DNA of 64,000 nucleotides, taken from NCBI GenBank assembly GCA_023442465.1, contig JAEZZQ010000050.1, positions 124,001 through 188,000 of the forward strand, read 5' to 3'. The notes below the pieces were generated by a model. That model was not told the DNA's origin. It made no database searches and saw nothing but the letters and a program-made list of their open reading frames with translations. This stretch comes from Bacillota bacterium. Its GTDB lineage: Bacteria > Bacillota > Clostridia > Lachnospirales > Lachnospiraceae. Below, piece by piece: positions 51,468 through 59,768 of the stretch (positions within the stretch are counted from its first letter, which is position 1; every line of letters starts with the position of its first letter). A program made the position numbers and the translations under genes.

Positions 51468-51965
51468 ATGATAAGTGATACATACGTAGAATGTCTCGTT
51501 AAGAAAAAAACAAATACGCTGTTTCTGCTGCTTCGGATTCTTTCCGTTATGCTTACCGTCGTTTTCATACTGCTTGGACTGATTCTCTGGCCGGCGCTGA
51601 TCGTTGGGGCATTAACCGGAGTTGCCGCGTATTTTATTTATCTTAATTCCGATTTGGAATATGAATACCTTTATCTGGATAAAGAAATTACCATAGATAA
51701 GGTAATGGCTAAGACGAAAAGGAAAAGAGTGGCGAAGTACGATGTGCAGCGCATGGAGATTCTTGCTCCCATGAACTCTTATCATTTGGGCGATTATAAG
51801 AACAGGACTGCCAAGACCTATGATTACAGCTCCGGTGAAGCAAAACAGCCGGAGGCAAGATATGTAATGTATTATGAAGGCGGACAAAAGGTTATTCTGG
51901 AGCCCGGCGCCGAGTTGGTAAAAGCGATTAAAAATGTGGCGCCCAGAAAAGTATTTACTGATTGA
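51468..51965 (+). CDS. DUF6106 family membrane protein
   Basis: Protein of 165 residues beginning with the family signature DTYVECLVKKKT, followed by two hydrophobic segments (about 20-58) and a cytoplasmic, basic and beta-rich domain (YLYLDKEITIDKVMAKTKRK). Function is unknown; widely found in Lachnospiraceae. AGAGGATGG lies before the ATG. A 15-bp hairpin follows the stop. Confidence 0.85.
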   Translation: MISDTYVECLVKKKTNTLFLLLRILSVMLTVVFILLGLILWPALIVGALTGVAAYFIYLNSDLEYEYLYLDKEITIDKVMAKTKRKRVAKYDVQRMEILAPMNSYHLGDYKNRTAKTYDYSSGEAKQPEARYVMYYEGGQKVILEPGAELVKAIKNVAPRKVFTD

Positions 51966-51968
51966 CAT

Positions 51969-52009
51969 AATGGTGTAAGTTTGGTAAACTTTTTCAAACT
52001 TACATCATT
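51969..52009 (+). terminator. Long AT-rich hairpin after the DUF6106 gene
   Basis: AATGGTGTAAGTTTG at 51969-51983 pairs with 51995-52009 over 15 bp (one G-T) around an 11-base loop. It lacks a T-run downstream, so it may stabilise the transcript end rather than terminate. Confidence 0.6.
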
Positions 52010-52030
52010 TATTATGATTATCTTTTAATC

Positions 52031-52143
52031 ATTAAGAGTCTCTTTTAATCATTATGAATGTTTTTATTTTATGGGTGTTTTTGCTCTGAGAGTATTTTTT
52101 ATTCTAAGAGTGTTTTTTACTTTATGAGTGTTTTGTACTCATT
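52031..52143 (-). repeat. Degenerate inverted copy of the 17-bp repeat array
   Basis: About six units of 17-20 bases with a GAGTGTTTTT-ACT core. The last, ATGAGTGTTTTGTACTC-AT at 52124-52142, is the reverse complement form of the units at 11290. The array drifts with distance from guaB. It lies directly upstream of the guaB -10 (TATACT at 52145-52150), so it may be part of the promoter region. Confidence 0.75.
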
Positions 52144-52179
52144 GTATACTGCACATATAAACGAATAGGAGGAAGAAAA

Positions 52180-53634
52180 ATGGGTCAGATAATTGGCGAA
52201 GGAATTACATTTGACGATGTACTGCTGGTGCCGAGCTATTCGCAGGTAATTCCCAATCAAATCGACTTAACAACATGGCTTACAAAGAAAATCAAACTCA
52301 ATATTCCGATGATGAGTGCCGGAATGGACACCGTTACCGAACATCGCATGGCGATTGCTATGGCAAGGCAGGGAGGTATCGGCATCATTCATAAGAACAT
52401 GTCTATCGAAGAGCAGGCGGAAGAAGTAGACAAAGTAAAGCGTTCGGAAAACGGCGTTATTACGGACCCCTTTTCATTGACCCCAGATCACACGTTGGCA
52501 GACGCGGATGCGCTCATGGCCAAATTCAGAATATCAGGTGTGCCTATTACAGAAGGAAGACGGCTGGTAGGTATCATCACAAATCGTGACTTAAAATTCG
52601 AAACAGATTTCACCAAAAAAATTAAAGAATCCATGACTTCTCAGGAGCTGATTACGGCCAGGGAAGGCATTACGTTAGAATCTGCGAAGCAGATTCTTGC
52701 AAAAGCGAGAAAAGAGAAGCTGCCGATTGTAGATGAGAACTATAATCTGGTAGGGCTTATTACCATAAAAGATATAGAAAAGACGATAAAATATCCTCTG
52801 TCGGCGAAAGACGGGCAGGGAAGACTTCTTTGTGGTGCCGGTGTAGGAATTACGGCGAATGTCCTGGACCGTGTAGGTGCGCTGGCCGATGCGAAGGTGG
52901 ATGTGGTCGTACTGGATTCCGCGCACGGACATTCAGAGAATGTACTCCGCTGTCTGCGCATGATCAAAGAAAAATACCCGGACATGCAGGTGATTGCAGG
53001 CAACGTGGCTACGGGAGAAGGCACAAAAGCGTTGATTGAAGCGGGAGCAGACGGTGTAAAGGTCGGTATCGGTCCCGGTTCCATCTGTACCACCCGCGTT
53101 GTGGCCGGTATCGGTGTACCCCAGATTACGGCGATTATGAATGCTTACGAGGTGGCGAAGGGATATAATATTCCGATTATTGCCGATGGAGGTATCAAGT
53201 ACTCCGGAGATATGACAAAAGCCATCGCAGCAGGCGGTAACATTTGTATGATGGGAAGTATTTTTGCCGGTTGTGATGAGAGTCCGGGAACCTTTGAGTT
53301 GTTTCAGGGAAGAAAATATAAAGTATACCGCGGTATGGGTTCCATCTCAGCTATGGAAAACGGAAGCAAGGACCGCTACTTCCAGTCAGATGCCAAGAAG
53401 CTCGTTCCCGAAGGAGTAGAGGGAAGGGTAGCATATAAAGGAACAGTGGAAGATACTGTATTCCAGCTTCTGGGCGGTTTGCGTTCCGGTATGGGATACT
53501 GCGGCACATCTACGATAGAAGATTTGAAACAGAACGGAAGATTTATTAAGATATCTGCGGCATCATTGAAGGAAAGCCATCCGCATGACATTCATATCAC
53601 GAAGGAAGCTCCAAATTACAGCGTGAATGAATAG
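52180..53634 (+). CDS. guaB: IMP dehydrogenase
   Basis: Enzyme of 484 residues oxidising IMP to XMP, the committed step of GMP synthesis. Seen: ITFDDVLLVPSYSQV, two CBS domains (about 95-205), VVLDSAHGHS, the catalytic Cys in GPGSICTTRVVAG, and the C-terminal flap KYKVYRGMGSISAMENGSK. TAGGAGGAAG precedes the ATG. Preceded by a repeat array, followed by the GGDEF-EAL gene and purH, which feeds IMP. Confidence 0.97.
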   Translation: MGQIIGEGITFDDVLLVPSYSQVIPNQIDLTTWLTKKIKLNIPMMSAGMDTVTEHRMAIAMARQGGIGIIHKNMSIEEQAEEVDKVKRSENGVITDPFSLTPDHTLADADALMAKFRISGVPITEGRRLVGIITNRDLKFETDFTKKIKESMTSQELITAREGITLESAKQILAKARKEKLPIVDENYNLVGLITIKDIEKTIKYPLSAKDGQGRLLCGAGVGITANVLDRVGALADAKVDVVVLDSAHGHSENVLRCLRMIKEKYPDMQVIAGNVATGEGTKALIEAGADGVKVGIGPGSICTTRVVAGIGVPQITAIMNAYEVAKGYNIPIIADGGIKYSGDMTKAIAAGGNICMMGSIFAGCDESPGTFELFQGRKYKVYRGMGSISAMENGSKDRYFQSDAKKLVPEGVEGRVAYKGTVEDTVFQLLGGLRSGMGYCGTSTIEDLKQNGRFIKISAASLKESHPHDIHITKEAPNYSVNE

Positions 53635-53671
53635 AGGCGAGCAAAATGTATTGAGGCTTGGGAGGTAACAT

Positions 53672-56323
53672 GTGCAGAACTTAATCGATGAGAAGACACT
53701 AAAGAGATGGCAGGATAAGTTTTGTAGTGCAACGAATGTATACGCGTATTGCATTGATTCGGACGGACAGCCAATTACGGAAATATCGGGAAGAGATACG
53801 GATATTGAGCAGATAAAGCGGGCGGTTTCAGAGGAAGCGCTTCGCAGCATTTTTAAAAGGGTAACAGAAGGCGGCTTGGAGGAGCAGGCGGTGGAAAACA
53901 CCGCTGCTGCGAATCTGCGCCTTGCAGCAGCTTCTATTATGTTGGAGGGAAAGGTCGTAGCGGTCTGGATCGTCTTCGGGATTATTACGGACGAGGAAGA
54001 AAGCGGCGGCGGGAATGAATTCCTTCATGACTTCGAATATGAAGTGACGGAACGAAAGTTTTACTATGCGTTGGATTTGCTGAGAGATACTACATATTCT
54101 CTGCTGAAGATCAGGTTCTCCATGCTGGATGCGGAAGCGGAGACGAGAAGAAGCCGCTACTCAGAGCATGAGATGAGCGCTTCCTTAAAAAGAGGTGAAG
54201 CGATAGCCGATGTGGTACAGCTTCTCGAAAGCGATGACACGATCGAGGCGATTATGACAGACGTACTTAGAATATTGGGGACCTATCTCGATATCAGTAC
54301 GGCTGTTCTTTGTCGTGTTCATAAGGGCGGGGAGTTGATGGACATTGCCGCGGAATGGTGCAACAAGGGAGTCGTATCGAATTTCGACAAGACAAAGGAT
54401 CTGCCTTGCGGAGGGGTGCTGAAGACAGATAAGGTGCTGGTGATTTCCTCCGGCAGTGTATGGGATGCAGGAGAACAGGATAAGATGAAGTTCTTCCGCG
54501 TAAAGGCGCTGATCGTCATTCCCATTGTTATAGGCGGAGTGATAAGCCTCTATGCTTGTTTCGGAGAACATGCAAAGGAAAGGCAATGGCGGGTGGAGGA
54601 GGTCAAGTTCTTAAACGACGCCGTTAAAATATTACAGGGTATCATTACGAAGAGAATCCAGAAGAATTCTCTCGCAGGCTCCTATGCTTCTTTAGAGATG
54701 ATTCTGGATAACGTAGGAAGCTCCATTTATGTAAGAGATATGCAGACGGGCGAGGTATTGTTCGCCAATAGAGGCCTGCGCAACAACTTTTCTAAGGAAA
54801 TCAAAAATCAGACGCTCGACCTTCTCTTTGAAAAGGATTTGATCAAGGGTAACAGAAGGGGAAAGCAGGAGATTTACCAAGAGGAGAGGGAGCGCTGGTA
54901 TGACTTGTACTATACCCATATTACATGGGTGGACGGCCGGCCGGTCACCCTTTTCGCCATCTATGATATTACGGAGAAAAAGGTATATCAGAAGAAAATT
55001 GAGCAGCAGGCCTACACAGATTTCCTTACCGGGCTATACAACAGATTGTGCTGTGAAAGAGATTTGGCACGTCACATCGATGAGGCGAAAAAAGACGGAA
55101 GCAAGGGAGCTTTGCTCTATTTGGATCTGGACGACTTCAAGCATATCAATGACGGCCTGGGCCATCAGTACGGGGATGTCTTGCTTAAGGCAATTTCCCA
55201 TAGCTTACAGCGTGTGGAGGAAATCGAGAATTCCTGCTATCGTGTGGGCGGAGATGAATTCATCATCATCATTCCACCGAAAAGCCGGAGTAAATTCGAT
55301 CAGATCATCGCAGATATCAAGCAGATTTTCGTGAAACCATGGTTTCTGAAGGATGCGGATTACTACTGTACCATGAGTATGGGTATCGTAGATTTCCCCG
55401 ATGAAGGGGAGAGCGTCCATGAGCTTATAAAAAAAGCCGATATCGCTATGTATGAGGCGAAGAAGCTGGGTAAGAACCGGGTGGCTATGTATTCGGATAA
55501 GATAGATTCCAGCTCCAACAGACGTCTGGATATGGAAAAGAATATGAGAGATGCGGCAGTTTCAGGATATAAGGAATTCGAGGTTTATTTTCAGCCGATC
55601 ATGGACATCCAGTTGCCGGGAACGCCTTGCACGGGCGCGGAGGCACTCATCCGCTGGAACAGCGAGGAGTTGGGATTCATTACTCCTGGTGAATTTATTC
55701 CTCTGGCGGAATATCTTGGGCTCATCAATCCGATCGGTAATCATGTGCTGAGGCAATCTTGCTTTTACTGTAAAAAGTGGAATGATAACGGGTATCCCAA
55801 TTATAAGGTAAATGTGAATTTATCGGTGGTGCAGTTATTGCAGACAGACATTGTGGAAATTGTCTCCCAGACCTTGAAGGATACCGGAATTAATCCGAGG
55901 AATCTTACGCTGGAGGTGACAGAAAGCCTTGCAATCAATGACATGGAGCGTATGAAATCCATACTTGGCAAGATCAAGAAATTGGGCGTGCGCATCGCTC
56001 TGGATGATTTCGGCACCGGCTATTCGTCTTTAAATCATATAAGGGAGATTCCCTTCGACGTAATAAAGGTAGACCAGAGCTTCGTGAAGGATTTGGCAGG
56101 GGATGCTTATTCCCAGTCGTTTATCCGTATGGTGGCGGAGCTTGCCGATGCGATAGATGTGTCCATCTGCGTGGAGGGCATCGAGACAAAGGAGCAGTAT
56201 AAGGTTTTGGAAGGCATGAAGGTACGTCTGGTACAGGGCTATTATTTTGATAAGCCGTTGCCGAGGGTGGAATTCGAGAAAAAATATATGAATATTAACA
56301 AAAACGAGGAGGAGAAAAAATGA
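53672..56323 (+). CDS. Multidomain GGDEF-EAL cyclic di-GMP protein
   Basis: Cytoplasmic signalling protein of 883 residues, start GTG 53672 after GGGAGG. Domains by eye: PocR-like ligand domain (about 1-110), linker, GAF (about 180-330), PAS (about 345-440), GGDEF (about 445-610) and EAL (about 635-870). The GGDEF motif at 526-530 (RVGGDEF) and EAL at 657-659 (GAEALIRW), with DDFGTGYSS from 778 and EGIETKEQ, are all intact. Both synthesis and breakdown of cyclic di-GMP are therefore possible. No RxxD inhibitory site is seen before GGDEF. Its last four bases overlap the ATG of purH. Confidence 0.92.
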   Translation: MQNLIDEKTLKRWQDKFCSATNVYAYCIDSDGQPITEISGRDTDIEQIKRAVSEEALRSIFKRVTEGGLEEQAVENTAAANLRLAAASIMLEGKVVAVWIVFGIITDEEESGGGNEFLHDFEYEVTERKFYYALDLLRDTTYSLLKIRFSMLDAEAETRRSRYSEHEMSASLKRGEAIADVVQLLESDDTIEAIMTDVLRILGTYLDISTAVLCRVHKGGELMDIAAEWCNKGVVSNFDKTKDLPCGGVLKTDKVLVISSGSVWDAGEQDKMKFFRVKALIVIPIVIGGVISLYACFGEHAKERQWRVEEVKFLNDAVKILQGIITKRIQKNSLAGSYASLEMILDNVGSSIYVRDMQTGEVLFANRGLRNNFSKEIKNQTLDLLFEKDLIKGNRRGKQEIYQEERERWYDLYYTHITWVDGRPVTLFAIYDITEKKVYQKKIEQQAYTDFLTGLYNRLCCERDLARHIDEAKKDGSKGALLYLDLDDFKHINDGLGHQYGDVLLKAISHSLQRVEEIENSCYRVGGDEFIIIIPPKSRSKFDQIIADIKQIFVKPWFLKDADYYCTMSMGIVDFPDEGESVHELIKKADIAMYEAKKLGKNRVAMYSDKIDSSSNRRLDMEKNMRDAAVSGYKEFEVYFQPIMDIQLPGTPCTGAEALIRWNSEELGFITPGEFIPLAEYLGLINPIGNHVLRQSCFYCKKWNDNGYPNYKVNVNLSVVQLLQTDIVEIVSQTLKDTGINPRNLTLEVTESLAINDMERMKSILGKIKKLGVRIALDDFGTGYSSLNHIREIPFDVIKVDQSFVKDLAGDAYSQSFIRMVAELADAIDVSICVEGIETKEQYKVLEGMKVRLVQGYYFDKPLPRVEFEKKYMNINKNEEEKK

Positions 56324-57873
56324 GAGCATTGATCAGTGTTTCGGACAAAACGGGTGTAGTGGAGTTTGCCAAGGAGCTTGTGGGCTTGGGAGCCCAAATT
56401 ATTTCCACGGGCGGCACTTATGCCAAGCTGAAGGAGGAGGGCGTTCCCGCGGTAGAAATCTCTGAGATTACCGGTTTCCCGGAGTGCCTGGACGGAAGGG
56501 TGAAAACACTTCATCCGGCAGTGCATGCAGGACTTTTGGCGATGCGTTCCAATCCGGAGCATATGAAACAGCTCGAAACTTTGAATATTGAGCCTATCGA
56601 CATCGTGGTGGTGAACCTCTATCCTTTTAAGGCAACGATCTTGAAAGATGGAGTGACGAGGGCGGAAGCGGTAGAGAATATCGATATCGGCGGACCCACT
56701 ATGCTTCGAAGTGCAGCCAAAAATTATCAGGATGTTGCGGTTGTGACGGACCCTTCCGATTACGGGAAGATAATTTCCGAGCTCAAGGCGGGGGGCAGCG
56801 TATCTCTGGATACAAAGTTTTATTTGATGCAGAAGGTATTCATGCACACCTCCAATTACGATACGATGATTGCGGATTATTTGAAGAAGGAAAGAAATGA
56901 TCACGGATTTCCGGAGACGCTGACCATGACCTTCGAAAAGGTGCAGGAGATGCGCTACGGCGAGAATCCCCACCAGAAGGCGGCTTTCTACCGCGAAATC
57001 GGTAAGAAGAAGGGCTCTCTCGTGGATGCAAAGCAGCATAACGGAAAAGAACTTTCCTTTAATAACATTAACGATACCAACGGTGCGCTGGAGCTTTTGA
57101 AGGAATTCACGGAGCCCACTGTAGTAGGCTGCAAGCACGGCAATCCTTGTGGCGTAGCCAGCCGCGACAACATTTACGATGCGTGGGCCAGCGCTTACAG
57201 CGCGGACAAAACCTCTATTTTCGGCGGTATCGTAGTGTGCAACAGAGAAGTGACGAAGAAAATGGCTGAGGAGATGAATGAGATTTTCCTGGAGGTAGTG
57301 GTAGCGCCCTCCTATGAAAAGGAAGCATTGGAAACGCTTTGTTCCAAGAAAAATATTCGCGTGCTTGAGTTGAAAGATATTGAAATCAGCCAAGATCCTA
57401 ATGCATATGATATGAAGAAGGTAAACGGCGGATTAATTATCCAGACCATTGATTCCGAGCTTTATAACGAGGAGGACTTCAAGGTCGTTACGAAGACGCA
57501 GCCGACCCAGAGCCAGCTGGAGGATATGAAGTTCGGAATGAAAGTGGTAAAATTCGTAAAATCAAACGGCATCGCCGTAGTGAAGAATAAGCAAAGCATC
57601 GGCATCGGCCCCGGGCAAGTGAACCGTATATGGCCGACGAAGCAGAGCTTCGAGCATGCGGAGGAATTGATCGGACCGGATGCGACCAAGGGAGCGGTAC
57701 TTGCCTCGGATGCATTCTTTCCCTTTGACGATATCGTGGAGGCTGCGCATCAGGCAGGAATCACGGCGATTATTCAGCCGGGAGGAGCGATGAGAGACCA
57801 GCTTTCTATCGATAAATGTGATGAATACGGTATTGCCATGGTATTTACAGGAATGAGACATTTCAAACATTAA
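56320..57873 (+). CDS. purH: Bifunctional AICAR formyltransferase/IMP cyclohydrolase
   Basis: Bifunctional enzyme (517 residues) making IMP, last two steps of de novo purine synthesis. N-terminal cyclohydrolase domain (ISVSDKTGVVEFA, STGGTYAKL, GRVKTLHPAVHAGLL) and C-terminal formyltransferase domain (LRYGENPHQ-like MRYGENPHQKAAF, CKHGNPCGVA with the catalytic Lys-His, and GIGPGQVNRI). The start overlaps the preceding signalling gene by ATGA, an unexpected coupling. IMP made here is the substrate of GuaB. Confidence 0.96.
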   Translation: MRALISVSDKTGVVEFAKELVGLGAQIISTGGTYAKLKEEGVPAVEISEITGFPECLDGRVKTLHPAVHAGLLAMRSNPEHMKQLETLNIEPIDIVVVNLYPFKATILKDGVTRAEAVENIDIGGPTMLRSAAKNYQDVAVVTDPSDYGKIISELKAGGSVSLDTKFYLMQKVFMHTSNYDTMIADYLKKERNDHGFPETLTMTFEKVQEMRYGENPHQKAAFYREIGKKKGSLVDAKQHNGKELSFNNINDTNGALELLKEFTEPTVVGCKHGNPCGVASRDNIYDAWASAYSADKTSIFGGIVVCNREVTKKMAEEMNEIFLEVVVAPSYEKEALETLCSKKNIRVLELKDIEISQDPNAYDMKKVNGGLIIQTIDSELYNEEDFKVVTKTQPTQSQLEDMKFGMKVVKFVKSNGIAVVKNKQSIGIGPGQVNRIWPTKQSFEHAEELIGPDATKGAVLASDAFFPFDDIVEAAHQAGITAIIQPGGAMRDQLSIDKCDEYGIAMVFTGMRHFKH

Positions 57874-57905
57874 TAAATGGGATAATAAATTTTAGAGGAG
57901 AGGAC

Positions 57906-59417
57906 ATGCGGCTGAAGGAATTGGAGGGGTATAAGCATATCGCGATACAATGTCACGATAACCCGGACGCGGACGCCATCGCTTCGGGCTACGGCCTTTA
58001 CTGCTATTTTAAGAGCAGAAATAAGGACGCGGCTCTCATTTACAGCGGAAAGAACCGGATGCAGAAGAAGAATCTGGAGCTTATGATAGAAAAGCTTCAG
58101 ATTCCCATTCAATATTGGGATAAGGACGAGGCGGTGGAAGGGCTGCTCATCACGGTGGACTGCCAGTATGGGGCCGGTAACGTCACGAAGCTCAAGGCTT
58201 CTCAGGTAGCGATTATCGACCATCATCAAATCGAAATCGAAGGTATTCGCCTTAGTGAAATCCGCTCTAACCTCGGAAGCTGTTCTACCTTAGTATGGAA
58301 AATGATGAGCGACGAGGGCTTTGATTTTGCGGAAGATAAGAGCCTTGGAACGGCGTTGTATTATGGCTTGTATTCCGATACGAATCAGTTTTCAGAAGTC
58401 TACAACCCTCTGGACATGGATATGAAGGACAGTGTGCCTTGTGAAAAGAGTCTGATTAATTTATTCCGCAATTCCAATCTGTCGTTAGAGGAGTTGGAAA
58501 TAGCGGGAATCGCCATGCTTCGTTATATCTATAACGACGACCACTTATACGCGATTATCAAAGCCCAGCCCTGCGATCCGAATATTCTCGGACTGATCAG
58601 CGATTTTTTGCTTCAGGTGGACGGGGTGAATACATGCGTGGTCTATAACGAGCAGGAGGAACGGTATAAGATTTCCGTAAGGAGCTGCATCAAAGAGGTC
58701 AACGCCAGCGAGCTGGCGGCATTTTTGACCGAAGGCATCGGCTCCGGCGGCGGACATAGGGAGAAGGCAGGAGGAGTCATATCCAAGAAGCTGTATGCCG
58801 AACATTTTCCCACGCTTCATTCGGAGGCCTATTTCAGTCAGCGGATGAACGAATATTTTAATGACTGTGAAATCATAATCGCAGGAAAAGTACCGGTGGT
58901 TCACGGACCGATGAAGGATTACAAGAAAAAGAGAATCCCTGTTGGCTATGTAAAGGCGGCGGAGATACTGCCTGAGGGTACGCCTATCATGGTCCGCACC
59001 CTGGAGGGCGACATAGACATGGTGGTGGAACCGGATCTGATCATTATGATAGGCATAAAAGGAGAGGTTTATCCCATAAGGGAGAAGAAGTTTCTCCAGT
59101 GCTATCAGGTGCTTGAAGAAAAATATAATGCTTCGATGTATACGGCGGAAAATGAGTATGTTCCTACTGTAAGAAACATACTGGACGGAAGCAGCAAGAT
59201 ACTTACCGATTATGCGAAGACCTGTATTACAAGCGGAGAGACGTATATTCATGCGATGGCTTTAGATCATAGGGTGAAGATATTTACCGCATGGGACAGC
59301 GAGAAATATATTCTCGGAAAGCCCGGGGATTTTCTGGCAGTCAGAAGCGAGGATAAGGACGATATTTATATTGTGGAAAAGGATTTGTTCCACAAAAGTT
59401 ATGAAGAGATAATGTAA
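57906..59417 (+). CDS. DHH-family phosphoesterase with C-terminal extension
   Basis: Protein of 503 residues. Residues 1-310 match the DHH-DHHA1 family: HDNPDADAIASG, LITVDCQYG, VAIIDHHQIE with the DHH motif, and the DHHA1 block GSGGGHREKAGGV. Members hydrolyse pApA, nanoRNA or cyclic dinucleotide products. The C-terminal 180 residues are an added domain with KPGDFLAVRSEDKDDIYIVE, resembling PGDYG-type modules. The substrate is unknown; a link to c-di-GMP/nanoRNA turnover beside the GGDEF-EAL gene is speculative. RBS AGAGGAGAGG. Confidence 0.85.
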   Translation: MRLKELEGYKHIAIQCHDNPDADAIASGYGLYCYFKSRNKDAALIYSGKNRMQKKNLELMIEKLQIPIQYWDKDEAVEGLLITVDCQYGAGNVTKLKASQVAIIDHHQIEIEGIRLSEIRSNLGSCSTLVWKMMSDEGFDFAEDKSLGTALYYGLYSDTNQFSEVYNPLDMDMKDSVPCEKSLINLFRNSNLSLEELEIAGIAMLRYIYNDDHLYAIIKAQPCDPNILGLISDFLLQVDGVNTCVVYNEQEERYKISVRSCIKEVNASELAAFLTEGIGSGGGHREKAGGVISKKLYAEHFPTLHSEAYFSQRMNEYFNDCEIIIAGKVPVVHGPMKDYKKKRIPVGYVKAAEILPEGTPIMVRTLEGDIDMVVEPDLIIMIGIKGEVYPIREKKFLQCYQVLEEKYNASMYTAENEYVPTVRNILDGSSKILTDYAKTCITSGETYIHAMALDHRVKIFTAWDSEKYILGKPGDFLAVRSEDKDDIYIVEKDLFHKSYEEIM

Positions 59418-59448
59418 TAATTCCCGCGAAGGCGGGAATTATTACATT
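59411..59448. terminator. 17-bp perfect hairpin at the end of the DHH gene
   Basis: 59411-59427 pairs perfectly with 59432-59448 (core TTCCCGC/GCGGGAA, loop GAAG). The gene's TAA at 59415-59417 is inside the left arm. The right arm ends in ATTT but no long T-run follows. Confidence 0.7.
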
Positions 59449-59466
59449 TAAAAGGGGAGTTTTTAC

Positions 59467-59631
59467 ATGGAGAAAAAATTGGGTGAAATATGTGATAATA
59501 TTTTGGAGTTCAATTGTTTATTATTTTTATTCTTAGAGCAGTATAAGCAGACGGCATGGGAAAAATGCCCCCGTTTGCAGGCGTGTGAGAAAAGGACTGT
59601 TTACACAGACAAAACAGTCCTTTTTTCGTGA
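59467..59631 (+). CDS. Possible small protein (54 residues)
   Basis: ATG 59467 lies eight bases after GGGGAG and opens a 54-codon frame starting MEKKLGEICDNILEFN, with a short hydrophobic run (CLLFLFLEQY), three later cysteines and a C-terminus that runs through a terminator hairpin. The good ribosome site favours translation, but overlap with the terminator and lack of any recognised family weigh against a conserved gene. Confidence 0.3.
   Translation: MEKKLGEICDNILEFNCLLFLFLEQYKQTAWEKCPRLQACEKRTVYTDKTVLFS
59591..59626 (+). terminator. Terminator before glnS
   Basis: AAAAGGACTGTTT pairs with AAAACAGTCCTTTT around ACACAGAC and ends in six T. Confidence 0.82.
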
Positions 59632-59768
59632 GGAAGAAGGAAAGTCCTTTATTATTTCTTATTTTTGTGCTAAGATAAGTGTGTTAGCAATTTTGCTTGC
59701 AGTCAGCATCGAGGAGGTAGCCTGTTACAAATATTTATACCATGATTTTAATAGGCAGAGAGTGAAAA

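Noticed and set aside
56242..57393. 383-codon minus-strand frame opposite purH
   Set aside because: Antisense shadow of purH with low-complexity His/Leu/Arg content and no start signal.
59640..59768. T-box before glnS
   Set aside because: No GGTGG-ACCGCG core and no leader terminator between 59640 and the start codon.
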